From Neobacillus cucumis (GTDB lineage Bacteria > Bacillota > Bacilli > Bacillales_B > DSM-18226): a stretch of 64,000 bases of DNA. Below, piece after piece: positions 6,999 to 16,229 of this stretch (the stretch's first letter is position 1; each line of letters begins with the position of its first letter). Under the pieces are notes generated by a model that saw only the letters and a list, made by a program, of their open reading frames with translations, was not told the DNA's origin and did no database searches. Both the position numbers and the translations under genes were made by a program. The stretch is taken from assembly GCF_023715505.1 (NCBI RefSeq), contig NZ_JAMBOH010000030.1:1-64000 (forward strand). Direction: 5' to 3'.

Positions 6999-9900
6999 AT
7001 GAAGGGGAATAGTATGAAGTTCAAGCGTTGGACGAGTTCGTTTATGGCAGCGCTTCTATTGATCAGTACATTTTTGCCGAGTAGTTTAATAGGCAGAGCG
7101 CATGCGGATATGGCTGATCATGTGGTGATTTCTCAAGTGTTTGGCGCAGGAGGAAATGGCACAGGTTCTGCATCTTCACCATATGCACCATACAATAAAG
7201 ACTTTATAGAACTATATAACCCAACAGATCAGTCGGTTAATTTAAAGGATTGGTCTGTGCAATATGCATCTAACACGGGGGCCTTTAGTGCTTCAACTAA
7301 ACTAAACAACACAATCCCTGCCCATGGGTACTACCTAATTGCAGAGGGTGGCGGGGCAAATGGGGCCGACATTCTTCCTAGCGATGACTCAGGTACTATT
7401 GCAATGGGTGGAACAAATGGAAAGGTTAGATTAGTGAATAAGGATGCGGTTGTTATCGATTTGGTTGGTTACGGAACTGCAACAACATTCGAGGGTTCTA
7501 ATCCAACAAAGGCACTTTCAAATACAACAAGTGCACAACGAAGACCGTATGCAAACACAGACCCAGCCCCTGGAAAAGGAAACGCCTGGGATACAGGTGA
7601 TAACTCCGCAGACTTCTATGTTGGACCGGTCACAGCCCCAAGAAACACAGCAAGCTCAACAGAAGCCCCAATGGTTCCACAAATCAGCTTACAGCCAAAA
7701 GGAAACAATATCCAATATACGGCAGGCAAAGTGACAGGACTACCGGAATCAGTAGAAGCTGGATCAACTGTAAAAGCCTATGCAAGTGCAACAAAAGGCA
7801 CTGCTCTTGGGACAGCTACCGCCAAAGCAGACGGTTCATTTGAACTTACCGTTACAGCTGATAACACATTAACATCTGTTTATGTTGCTGCAACCCAAAA
7901 TGGCTTGGCAGAAAGTGCAGCCATCCAAATAAATGCCGCAACAGCTAGTAATGTTGTGGATCAAGTAAAACTAAGCTATGTAGTAGCAGATGGCGTCGGG
8001 ACATTAATCGGCAGTGCAGGAGCAGCTTCTGCTAATGCTGTTGTCAATGTGTACTCACCGGATTCCACTAAATTAAATACAGAAGAAATCAAAGCAGGTA
8101 CACAAGGAGACTTCACTGTTACCATCAACAATGCTCCTAATACCGTATCTGTGACACAAACAACGAGTTCCGCTAAAGGAATCATGCTAGAAAGTAAGCC
8201 AGTTTCCGTAACCAAAGCGGATACAACAAAGGTTTCGAAACTAAATGAAGTTCGTTCCTATGATTCCAATGGAAAACCTTTAAACGTAGATAAGTACTTT
8301 ACGATCGAAGCAGTGGCTACAGTTGATAATCAGATTCTCGGAACACAGAAACAAAACTTCTATGTTCAGGACGATACAGCTGGAATCAACATTTTTAGCA
8401 CAGCATTAGAGACACCTTTTAAAGTAGTAAAGGGGGATAAGTTAAGAATAACCGGTAAAGTACTTGTTTATAATGGCTTAACCGAGTTCGAACCTTCCTC
8501 GATTGAAAAAATAAGCGAAGGGAATCCAATTCCTGAAGCAAGACCATTAACCATCTTAGATTCAACAACCTTTGCAACAGCAGAGCCGCTTGAAGGAAGT
8601 CTTGTAACGATTACAGGTAAGGTTTCTGCGACGGCAAGCACACCTCCTAACTATAATGTGACCTTTGTCGATGAAAACAACAAGGCGACAACATTAAGGG
8701 TGATGAGCAATACAGGAATTGTTCCAGATAAAGATTTAGTAGTTGGAAAAAGCTACACCGTGACTGGAATCCTAGGTCAATATACAACAAACAAAACACA
8801 ACTGACATCGGGTTATCAAATGTATCCGCGTGCGGTAAGTGATATTGCACCGATCCTTAGCATTACTCACACAGCGCTGACAGAAGTCTATAAAGGCGCG
8901 CATGTGGAATTCGAAGCCACAGCTGATGGTGCTGAATCTGTAAAAGTGTACTATCGAGCAACAGGTACGACTGAGTATACAGCACTAGAAATGGCAAAAG
9001 GCAGCGAAGGTCGTTATACCGCAACATTAGAGGCCGCAAATGTACCGCAAAATGGATTCGAATACTATATCGAAGCAAAAGCAGGTACACAAGTACAAAC
9101 GTCTGGTACTAGTGCGGCTCCACATCCAGTCACCTTAATTGAGGATACCACTGGACCAGAAATATCAGGTATGACACCGCAAGACACAACAAAAGTAGAA
9201 AATCCAACACCAGAGATTTCTGCTTTGATTGATGACGCAAGCGGGGTGGACGCAACAACGGTTCAACTGTGGCTGGATGGCCAAGAGCTAACAGCACCAG
9301 CGGCAACAATAAGCAAAACACAGGTGAAATATACACCTGGACAAGACCTTGCGCTTGGAAAACATACCGTTAAGGTGGCAGCAAAAGATACAAAAGGCAA
9401 CTTAACCGAAAAAACATGGACATTTGAAGTGGTCCCACGTTTTACAGGCGGAAATCACTACCGCGGTACAACGCATAACCATACAAATATATCCCATGAC
9501 GGAGCAGGTACTCCTGAGGATGCGCTAAAAGCAGGTCAATACCATCATTACGATTGGTTCGCCTTCTCAGACCACTCTCACGATATCGCCCCTGAAAAAT
9601 TGGGTACAGATACCGTTGAACGGAAAACAGCAGACGGTAAGGCAGTCCCTGAACGTTCCGGCGGTTCGGACTGGCAGTTAACGAAAGACCTTGCTAAAAA
9701 GTACACAACCGATGACTATGTAGTATTCCCAGCATTTGAGATGACCTCCACTACATGGGGACACTCTAATATCTTCGGTACGGATAACTTTATCGACCGA
9801 AATATAAACGGCAAACAATACCAGGACTTAAGCCAGTACTATGCATGGGTCATGACATACGACGATATCGTGGGTCAATTCAACCACCCGGATATGTCAG

Positions 9901-12900
9901 CCAATGCGTTTAACAACTTTAAGCCTTATAACGCGAATGTTGATAAGCTATTCACAATGTTAGAAGTCGGAAATGGTTCCGGCCACTACGGCTATGCGAA
10001 TGCCGAAACGAAATTCTACTCAGCTTTAGATTTAGGCTGGCATGTCGCACCAACTTACGGGGAAGACAACCATGAAGGAACATGGGGTCAAGTCAATGCC
10101 CGTACGGTCATCGTAGCGGACGACCTTTCTCAAGCATCCCTTCTTCACTCCATGCGTAATATGCGTGTCTACATGGAAGAGGACCCTAACTTCACGTTAG
10201 ACGTATTAGCCAACGGCTACTACATGGGTTCAACAGTTGACAGCAAGTCCCTAAAATTTGATATAAAGGGAAGCGACTTAGTAGCGGAAGCTCATAATGA
10301 CAGTGATTATAGCTATTTACCAACAAGCTACAAATCAGATGATAGAATCCAAAAAGTAGAACTCATTACAAACGGCGGTAAAGTAGTCGATACTTATGAG
10401 CCAATGACGAAAGACTTCACTTGGAAACCAACCTATACGGTTTCAGGCGGCCAGCAATGGTTTGTTGTAAAAGTAACGCAAATGGACGGGGAAAGAATTT
10501 ATTCTTCACCAATCTGGTCAAAAGAAGAACCAGTCGACGTAAAAGTAAACAGCATTGACATCGACGGCGGCGTCATCATTGGCGGCAACCCTGCAACATT
10601 AAAAGCGACGGTTGCGAACAATGGTACACAACCAGTCAGAAATCTAAAAGTAGACTTCTATTATGATGAAGTAAAAGAAGCTGATTTTATCGGGACAAAC
10701 AACATTTCTTCGATTCCGACGAAAGCTTCCGCAACGGCATCTGCAATATGGGCTGCCCCGTCAACAGGCGACCACAAAATTATCGCGGTCGTGACCTCAT
10801 TAGATGGTCTGGATCTAGGGGATACGAAGTTTGTTTTACCAGTGAAAATCAAACAACCGCTCGGCGTGAAAGTATTAATTGATGCCAACCACGGCAATGA
10901 AAATACTTCGGGTGACAGCGGAACGTATAAGGATAACTTAAAATCCTTTACCTTAATGCTTCAAAAAGAAGGTTATACCGTAGCTGAAAATAAAACAGTC
11001 CTTACGGATGAAGTGTTAAGCGGTGTAAAAGTATTAGTACTCACACACCCAAGATATGCACTCACTGCAGCAGAAAATGCAGCTGTGGCTAAGTTTGTGA
11101 AAGATGGCGGCTCCTTGTTAATGGCAGGGAAGAGCAATAACAACACAGACCCAACGGTTAACAACGCCCTACTTGGCGAGATGGGTTCAACCATCCGCAT
11201 GGGGAACGATGGTGTCTTTGACTTAAGCAAGAGCGGTAACTTCTGGAGTGAGCCAACCGTCAGCCCATATGCAGTCAGAGTGCATCCAAGCTTGGTTTCC
11301 AACTTGATCACCGACCGCGTATCATTTATTGATTACTACAGCGGAACAAGTCTATCTGGAGCCGATAATCAGGCGTTAACAGACGGCGGTAAAGTGACAA
11401 TCCTTGCAAAAGGAAATGAAACCACCTATCAAGGAAACATTAAAGGCGGATACACCTATGATGCCGTCTCCGATGAAACAGGCGGTTCAGCCATTCCGTT
11501 AATCGCGTCAGAAGAAATTGGTACCGAAGGACGTATTGTCGTTTCCGGTATGAATATCTTCAATGACAAACAAATGGATGAATCGTACGAGCCAAAAGGA
11601 AACGACGAATTCACACTAAATGCCGTCAACTGGCTAGCACATCGTGAAACGAAAGTGTCCAAAATTGCCGATGCACGTTCGAAAGAAGATGGCACGGATG
11701 TAGTTGTAGAAGGTACAGTAACAACAGGAGCAGGCAATTTCTTCGATGCGTTCTACCTGCAAGATGAAACCGGCGGTATTATGGCATTCCAGGAAGTTCC
11801 GGAAGGCTCGCTGAAACTAGGCGATAAAGTACGTGTTCATGGGCACATCAAGACATTTGAAAATAACAAAGAATTAGAGTTTACTAGCTTTGCAAGTGAC
11901 GTGATTAAAATTGGTTCAGGGAATCCAGTCCAGCCTAAGACAGTGGCTACTGGTGAAGCGACCAGTGCGGCCAACCAAGGATTACTGGTTAAGGTAACAG
12001 GAACCGTTAAATCAAAATATGACGATAATTCTTATGTAATCAACGATGGTTCAGGAGAAGTATTAGTCTTTACAGACGGATATATCGTCAACCAAAGCGG
12101 TCCTGTTCCAGCTCTTAAAGTGGGCGACACGTTAGAAGCAGTCGGTCTTTCTGGGTCATTTTCAGAAGGGACACGAATCCGTGTTAGAGATACAAAGGAA
12201 TTAGTAGGATATGATAGAACAGCTCCAGAAGCACCAGTAGTTACTGGTGTAACTGATCAAGCTGTGGAGATCACTGGAACAACGGAAGCCAGTGCCACTG
12301 TAAAAGCAACAGTTAACGGTGAAGAAATAGGTAAAGCAATAGCGGATGGGGAAGGTAAATATACCATCACCATTCTGAAACAAACAGCAGGAACTAAAGT
12401 TGCTGTAACAGCTACAGATGCTGCTGGCAATGCTAGTGTAGCAACGGAAGTAACAGTAAGTGATGTAACAGCACCAGAAGCACCAGTTGTAAATGAGGTA
12501 ACAGATCAAGCTATTGTAATTACTGGTACGACTGAGGCTAATGCTAAGTTAGAAGCAAGGGCTGCTGGCGAAGTGATCGGTACAACAACAGCAGATGCGG
12601 ACGGTAATTATAAGATTGACATTGAAAAACAAGCAGCAGGAACCAAAATTGCTGTAACATCAACAGATGCAGCAGGTAATGTTAGTGAAGCTGCTGAAGT
12701 AACCGTAAGCGATGTAACCGCACCGGATGCACCAGTCGTAAACAATGTAACAGATAAAGATGAAGTCATCACGGGTACAACAGAAGCCGATGCGACTGTA
12801 AAAGCTGTGGCAGGCGGTCAAGAAATTGGTACAGCAACATCTGATGGTGATGGTAAATTTACCATTACAATTGTAAAACAAACAGCAGGAACCAAAGTTG

Positions 12901-13529
12901 CCGTAACAGCTGCAGATGCTGCTGGCAATACTAGTGCAGCAACAGAAGTAACCGTAATCGATGTAACGGCACCAGATGCACCAGCCATTAATCCAGTAAA
13001 CGATAATGATGTCGTGATTACTGGAAAGGCAGAGGCTGGCGCAACAGTTGTGGCAAAGGTGAATGGCCAAGCTATTGGTACAGCAACTGCTGAATTTGAT
13101 GGAACATATTCCATTGGTATGGCGAAGCAAACAGCCGGTTCCACGATCTCTATTACAGCAGTCGATGCAGCTGGAAATAGTAGTTCAGAAACAACGATCA
13201 CGGTGTTAGATGAAAAAGTAACAAAAGTAAGTGTCACAACAGCTAAGCCTGGTACGCAGGTATTTAAAGAATCGATTCAATTTATCGCAACTTCTGAAGG
13301 AAGCAGAACTCCTCAATATCGTTTCTATATCATTGATAAAAAGGGAGATACGATCTATTCGCAAGCCTATGGGGTAAGCAATACATTGATTTGGACAGCT
13401 AAAAATCCTGGCACCTATACCATCGTTGTCGAAGCGAAGGACAAGTACAATTTCGGTTTATTCGCAACCTATTCTGAGGCGAAGACGCAATTGACCTTTG
13501 ACGTGGCAGCTGGCAAGGCAAAGAAATAG
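6999..13529 (+). CDS. 2176-aa secreted multidomain protein with PHP (CehA/McbA-type) phosphoesterase domain
   Basis: The ATG at 6999 follows GGTGGAG, and a signal peptide ends near AHA (residue about 36). Domains in order, by rough residue: lamin-tail-like 37-190; two Ig-like modules 225-405; OB-fold module 410-620; Ig/FN3-like modules 620-812; PHP/CehA metallohydrolase 815-1085 with metal ligands in THNHTNISHDG, FSDHSHD, FNHPDMS and YGEDNHEG; linker Ig domain to about 1285; ThuA/DUF4350-like (GATase-like) 1287-1540; second OB-fold (LQDETGG) 1550-1730; four Ig repeats of about 85 aa, each starting TAPEAPVV or TAPDAPxV, 1735-2073; C-terminal 100-aa beta domain. Such exported PHP/lamin-tail/OB combinations are linked to extracellular phosphodiester or nucleic-acid degradation. 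It has its own terminator and is monocistronic. Confidence 0.85.
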   Translation: MKGNSMKFKRWTSSFMAALLLISTFLPSSLIGRAHADMADHVVISQVFGAGGNGTGSASSPYAPYNKDFIELYNPTDQSVNLKDWSVQYASNTGAFSASTKLNNTIPAHGYYLIAEGGGANGADILPSDDSGTIAMGGTNGKVRLVNKDAVVIDLVGYGTATTFEGSNPTKALSNTTSAQRRPYANTDPAPGKGNAWDTGDNSADFYVGPVTAPRNTASSTEAPMVPQISLQPKGNNIQYTAGKVTGLPESVEAGSTVKAYASATKGTALGTATAKADGSFELTVTADNTLTSVYVAATQNGLAESAAIQINAATASNVVDQVKLSYVVADGVGTLIGSAGAASANAVVNVYSPDSTKLNTEEIKAGTQGDFTVTINNAPNTVSVTQTTSSAKGIMLESKPVSVTKADTTKVSKLNEVRSYDSNGKPLNVDKYFTIEAVATVDNQILGTQKQNFYVQDDTAGINIFSTALETPFKVVKGDKLRITGKVLVYNGLTEFEPSSIEKISEGNPIPEARPLTILDSTTFATAEPLEGSLVTITGKVSATASTPPNYNVTFVDENNKATTLRVMSNTGIVPDKDLVVGKSYTVTGILGQYTTNKTQLTSGYQMYPRAVSDIAPILSITHTALTEVYKGAHVEFEATADGAESVKVYYRATGTTEYTALEMAKGSEGRYTATLEAANVPQNGFEYYIEAKAGTQVQTSGTSAAPHPVTLIEDTTGPEISGMTPQDTTKVENPTPEISALIDDASGVDATTVQLWLDGQELTAPAATISKTQVKYTPGQDLALGKHTVKVAAKDTKGNLTEKTWTFEVVPRFTGGNHYRGTTHNHTNISHDGAGTPEDALKAGQYHHYDWFAFSDHSHDIAPEKLGTDTVERKTADGKAVPERSGGSDWQLTKDLAKKYTTDDYVVFPAFEMTSTTWGHSNIFGTDNFIDRNINGKQYQDLSQYYAWVMTYDDIVGQFNHPDMSANAFNNFKPYNANVDKLFTMLEVGNGSGHYGYANAETKFYSALDLGWHVAPTYGEDNHEGTWGQVNARTVIVADDLSQASLLHSMRNMRVYMEEDPNFTLDVLANGYYMGSTVDSKSLKFDIKGSDLVAEAHNDSDYSYLPTSYKSDDRIQKVELITNGGKVVDTYEPMTKDFTWKPTYTVSGGQQWFVVKVTQMDGERIYSSPIWSKEEPVDVKVNSIDIDGGVIIGGNPATLKATVANNGTQPVRNLKVDFYYDEVKEADFIGTNNISSIPTKASATASAIWAAPSTGDHKIIAVVTSLDGLDLGDTKFVLPVKIKQPLGVKVLIDANHGNENTSGDSGTYKDNLKSFTLMLQKEGYTVAENKTVLTDEVLSGVKVLVLTHPRYALTAAENAAVAKFVKDGGSLLMAGKSNNNTDPTVNNALLGEMGSTIRMGNDGVFDLSKSGNFWSEPTVSPYAVRVHPSLVSNLITDRVSFIDYYSGTSLSGADNQALTDGGKVTILAKGNETTYQGNIKGGYTYDAVSDETGGSAIPLIASEEIGTEGRIVVSGMNIFNDKQMDESYEPKGNDEFTLNAVNWLAHRETKVSKIADARSKEDGTDVVVEGTVTTGAGNFFDAFYLQDETGGIMAFQEVPEGSLKLGDKVRVHGHIKTFENNKELEFTSFASDVIKIGSGNPVQPKTVATGEATSAANQGLLVKVTGTVKSKYDDNSYVINDGSGEVLVFTDGYIVNQSGPVPALKVGDTLEAVGLSGSFSEGTRIRVRDTKELVGYDRTAPEAPVVTGVTDQAVEITGTTEASATVKATVNGEEIGKAIADGEGKYTITILKQTAGTKVAVTATDAAGNASVATEVTVSDVTAPEAPVVNEVTDQAIVITGTTEANAKLEARAAGEVIGTTTADADGNYKIDIEKQAAGTKIAVTSTDAAGNVSEAAEVTVSDVTAPDAPVVNNVTDKDEVITGTTEADATVKAVAGGQEIGTATSDGDGKFTITIVKQTAGTKVAVTAADAAGNTSAATEVTVIDVTAPDAPAINPVNDNDVVITGKAEAGATVVAKVNGQAIGTATAEFDGTYSIGMAKQTAGSTISITAVDAAGNSSSETTITVLDEKVTKVSVTTAKPGTQVFKESIQFIATSEGSRTPQYRFYIIDKKGDTIYSQAYGVSNTLIWTAKNPGTYTIVVEAKDKYNFGLFATYSEAKTQLTFDVAAGKAKK

Positions 13530-13647
13530 TTTTTAAAAACTTAAATGTTTTTTCATAGTTTATTCATAAACAGAAGATAGAATAAGGTCATGGAGAGGAC
13601 AAGCTAATTCAACCCTTTTTCATGACCCCCTTTTGTATATCATATTT

Positions 13648-13675
13648 ATCCGGCCTAGTGCCGGATATTTTTTTT
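13648..13675 (+). terminator. Intrinsic terminator of the 2176-aa protein gene
   Basis: ATCCGGC and GCCGGAT form a perfect 7-bp GC-rich stem with loop CTAGT, followed directly by A and nine Ts. Confidence 0.85.
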
Positions 13676-13697
13676 CTAAAAAATGTACTAGTTTTAG

Positions 13698-13812
13698 AAA
13701 TTGGCAGGTCAATTATAAAAATTGGCCGGTAAAATTCAAAAATGGCAGGTATTTTTCCAAACCGGCAGGTATTTTCGCCAAAGTGTCCGGTAAAAGACTC
13801 AAACTGGCAGGT
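13698..13812. repeat. Short tandem array, six units of 20-21 bp
   Basis: The core GGCAGGT (variants GGCCGGT and GTCCGGT) begins at 13703, 13724, 13744, 13764, 13785 and 13806, so spacing is 21, 20, 20, 21 and 21. Between cores lie A/T-rich spacers such as CAATTATAAAAATT and ATTTTTCCAAACC. On the other strand the unit reads ACCTGCC or ACCGGCC plus an A/T-rich stretch. The array sits between two convergent genes and between their terminators. Confidence 0.8.
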
Positions 13813-13835
13813 ACCCCCCAAGACCCCCATTATAT

Positions 13836-13877
13836 AAAAAAGGACCCTTACAACGAATGTAAGAGTCCTCCATTTTT
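13836..13877. terminator. Bidirectional terminator between convergent genes
   Basis: AGGACCCTTACA pairs with TGTAAGAGTCCT (one G-U) around ACGAA, with five As before and CATTTTT after. It ends the minus-strand M30 peptidase gene and overlaps its stop region. Confidence 0.8.
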
Positions 13878-16191
13878 AATATACCTTTACAAAAACCGAG
13901 CGACTTTGATTACCCGCTTTGTCCATTGCGGACACATCAAGAGTAGATCCCTTTGCCTGTGCTCTTATGGCAGCTTTATAATTACCGTACCGGTCGGAAA
14001 CCGCTTTTCCTACCAGGCTAGTGCCCTTATAAATATAAACCGTTGCTCCAACCTCCGCTTTCCCTGTCACAGTCGTTGATTTATACGTCACTTTATTAAC
14101 ACTCGGAGCGGCAGGAGGAGTCTTGTCAACAACCGTTACCAAAGTTTGGCTCTGATTACCTGCTGTATCACTCGCATAAATCGTGACAACCGTCCCTGCC
14201 TTTTGGGCACGAACCATTTTGACTACGAAAGTTCCTGAGCCAACAGCATAACCTTGGCCTAAGACAGTGCTTCCGGCCTTGATGACTACCTTTGCACCCG
14301 CTTCTGTCTTTCCGATAATAACCGTTTGATTATCTTTAATAGTTGTTGATACAGCTGGTTTTATAGGCGCTGTCTTATCTAAGACGATAATCGTCACATC
14401 AGTACTTTTATTGCCTCCGCCGTCCTGAGCATAAATAGTCAGTTTGGTTCCAGCCTTTTGCGCTATGATTTTTACCGAAAACCCTGTACTAGTAGCAGTA
14501 GCTGTTCCTAACACGGTTGAGCCAGATTTTACGTATACCGTTGTTCCGACTTCTGCTTTACCTGTCACAGTTGTTTGATTATCACTGACAGGATTGACAC
14601 TTGGTGCAGCCGGTGGGATTGTATCTTTAACTGTTATGGAAGTGGTACTACTTGGGTTCCCTGCTGCATCTACAGCATAAACAGACAAGATGGTACCGCC
14701 AGTTTGTTTAGAAATAGGTACGCTGAAATTACCTGAATCATCAGCGGCAGCATATCCGAGTTGTGTGCTGCCTTTCTTTACATAAACGGTCGCCCCAGCC
14801 TCTGTTATGCCTGTTACGGTGGTATCCTGATCACTCACTTGATTAACCGTTGAAAGGACCGGTGCAGTCATATCAGTATCGTCGCCTAAGAGCGTATAAG
14901 TGATATCCGAATCCTTATCTTCTGGTGCTGTAAATGGTAAATCAGCTATTTTAACGATTGCCCCGCCACCGTGCAGATCGGTTCCATAACCGTTGTAAAT
15001 CTTTGGATTCAGCGCAGAGAACGCAGTATCCCCTTTAAAACCATACAGTCCAGTTGCCTGCTTTAATAATAAGGCTTCTCTGAATGAGGTCATAAACTTT
15101 CCAAATGTCATAGTAGGGTCAATGTATTTATGGATCACATCTTCGACTGCTCGATAATTATTGTTTGGATCTTCCAGTATTTCCTTAAAGATCTTGTCGC
15201 CTTGGTTTGCTTGCAGCTTGAGATATTCGGCAAACAAATAGGACAAGGAGTAATTCGCCAAAACGTCACCTTCGTCATCCCAATACAATAACGAATGGCC
15301 ATCTGTGATCGAATCAGAGTAATTATAATAAGCAATCCGATCCGTTAATGCTTGACCAGTATAGATCTGTTCAGCTGCCATTGATAATCCTTCATCTAAC
15401 CATGTATCCATTTGGGAAGTACTGTTTTCAATAAAGGCTGTGCGGTTAAAGTTGACCATGTGTTGAAATTCATGGGCTAACGTACTATAAGCCTGTGTCA
15501 CATCCTTAACCGAACCCGTTCCCATTGATGGGTAGGTATCGATGTTAAAGACCTCCATTTGATTGGAGTCAGGTAAATCAAATAAATCATAAGGGTTGAA
15601 ATATCCTGCCACATAGCCGCCGCTTCCGCTAAAGCCATCCTGGATATCATAGCAGAGGATATTGACTTTCCCATTCCCATCTACATCTGATTCAACTCCA
15701 AAGTTGGTATTGACGATCGGTTTAATTTTATTATCAAACTCTTGACCAAGCTTTTGAGCATCTAAAGAGCTAATTTGATTATTGTAGACCCATACATTGG
15801 ATTTTGTGCCGCTGTATAGTAATTTCGCCGTAATGGAATAATCCGAATCTGATTCAATATCGGTTACCCAAAAGGCTTTACTGTCTCCTACAGCAAAAGG
15901 AGTATACATCGTTTTTCGACGGATTTTACTATCTTTGTGTTTTGCGATATTAAAAGGTTTGACTAAATCCATTTTATAAGCACTAGGCTGCAATTTCTTA
16001 TTCATCGTATAGTTCTTGTTTTTTATCGTAAAAGATCCTGTATAGGCGTATCCATCAGCATCTGTCGATTCGTTATTAATGATCACATAGCCCTGACCTG
16101 CTGTTAGAGCATGAGCCGTTTCTCCAGCTGAAAAAGAGAATAGTAGAAGGCTGGATAAGACGATACAAAATAATCGTTTGAATGTTTTCAT
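13876..16191 (-). CDS. Secreted M30-type (hyicolysin-like) zinc metallopeptidase with four Ig-like repeats
   Basis: The ATG at 16191 after GAGAGGAG is preferred to an in-frame TTG 15 bases earlier and gives 771 aa. A signal peptide ends near AHA (residue 28). The peptidase domain has the zinc motif HEFQH at 240-244, with MVNF after it, and the downstream WLDEGLS whose Glu at 267 is the expected third ligand. DVDGNGKVNILCYDI upstream is also usual for peptidase M30. From about 445 there are four Ig modules of about 84 aa (xAPxxxxVxDxxTTVTGKAEAGxTVYVK..., ending AxDxAGNxS). It probably degrades extracellular protein. It lies 38 bases after the 442-aa protein gene, so the two form an operon. Confidence 0.85.
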   Translation of the reverse strand: MKTFKRLFCIVLSSLLLFSFSAGETAHALTAGQGYVIINNESTDADGYAYTGSFTIKNKNYTMNKKLQPSAYKMDLVKPFNIAKHKDSKIRRKTMYTPFAVGDSKAFWVTDIESDSDYSITAKLLYSGTKSNVWVYNNQISSLDAQKLGQEFDNKIKPIVNTNFGVESDVDGNGKVNILCYDIQDGFSGSGGYVAGYFNPYDLFDLPDSNQMEVFNIDTYPSMGTGSVKDVTQAYSTLAHEFQHMVNFNRTAFIENSTSQMDTWLDEGLSMAAEQIYTGQALTDRIAYYNYSDSITDGHSLLYWDDEGDVLANYSLSYLFAEYLKLQANQGDKIFKEILEDPNNNYRAVEDVIHKYIDPTMTFGKFMTSFREALLLKQATGLYGFKGDTAFSALNPKIYNGYGTDLHGGGAIVKIADLPFTAPEDKDSDITYTLLGDDTDMTAPVLSTVNQVSDQDTTVTGITEAGATVYVKKGSTQLGYAAADDSGNFSVPISKQTGGTILSVYAVDAAGNPSSTTSITVKDTIPPAAPSVNPVSDNQTTVTGKAEVGTTVYVKSGSTVLGTATATSTGFSVKIIAQKAGTKLTIYAQDGGGNKSTDVTIIVLDKTAPIKPAVSTTIKDNQTVIIGKTEAGAKVVIKAGSTVLGQGYAVGSGTFVVKMVRAQKAGTVVTIYASDTAGNQSQTLVTVVDKTPPAAPSVNKVTYKSTTVTGKAEVGATVYIYKGTSLVGKAVSDRYGNYKAAIRAQAKGSTLDVSAMDKAGNQSRSVFVKVY

Positions 16192-16229
16192 AAGAGCTCC
16201 TCTCAAATCATTGGTTTCTATCTAGTAAG

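Noticed and set aside
7976..13237. Several minus-strand open frames of 60-156 codons inside the 2176-aa gene
   Set aside because: They are low-complexity mirrors of the Ala/Thr/Val-rich repeats, without ribosome sites.
13698..13812. Possible CRISPR array
   Set aside because: The conserved core is only about 7 bp with a 20-21 bp period, far too short for repeat plus spacer, and no cas genes are near.
13633..14079. Plus-strand open frame of 148 codons over the tandem array and the end of the peptidase gene
   Set aside because: It spans a terminator, the 20-bp repeat array and the antisense of a clear gene. The coding look comes from the repeat period.
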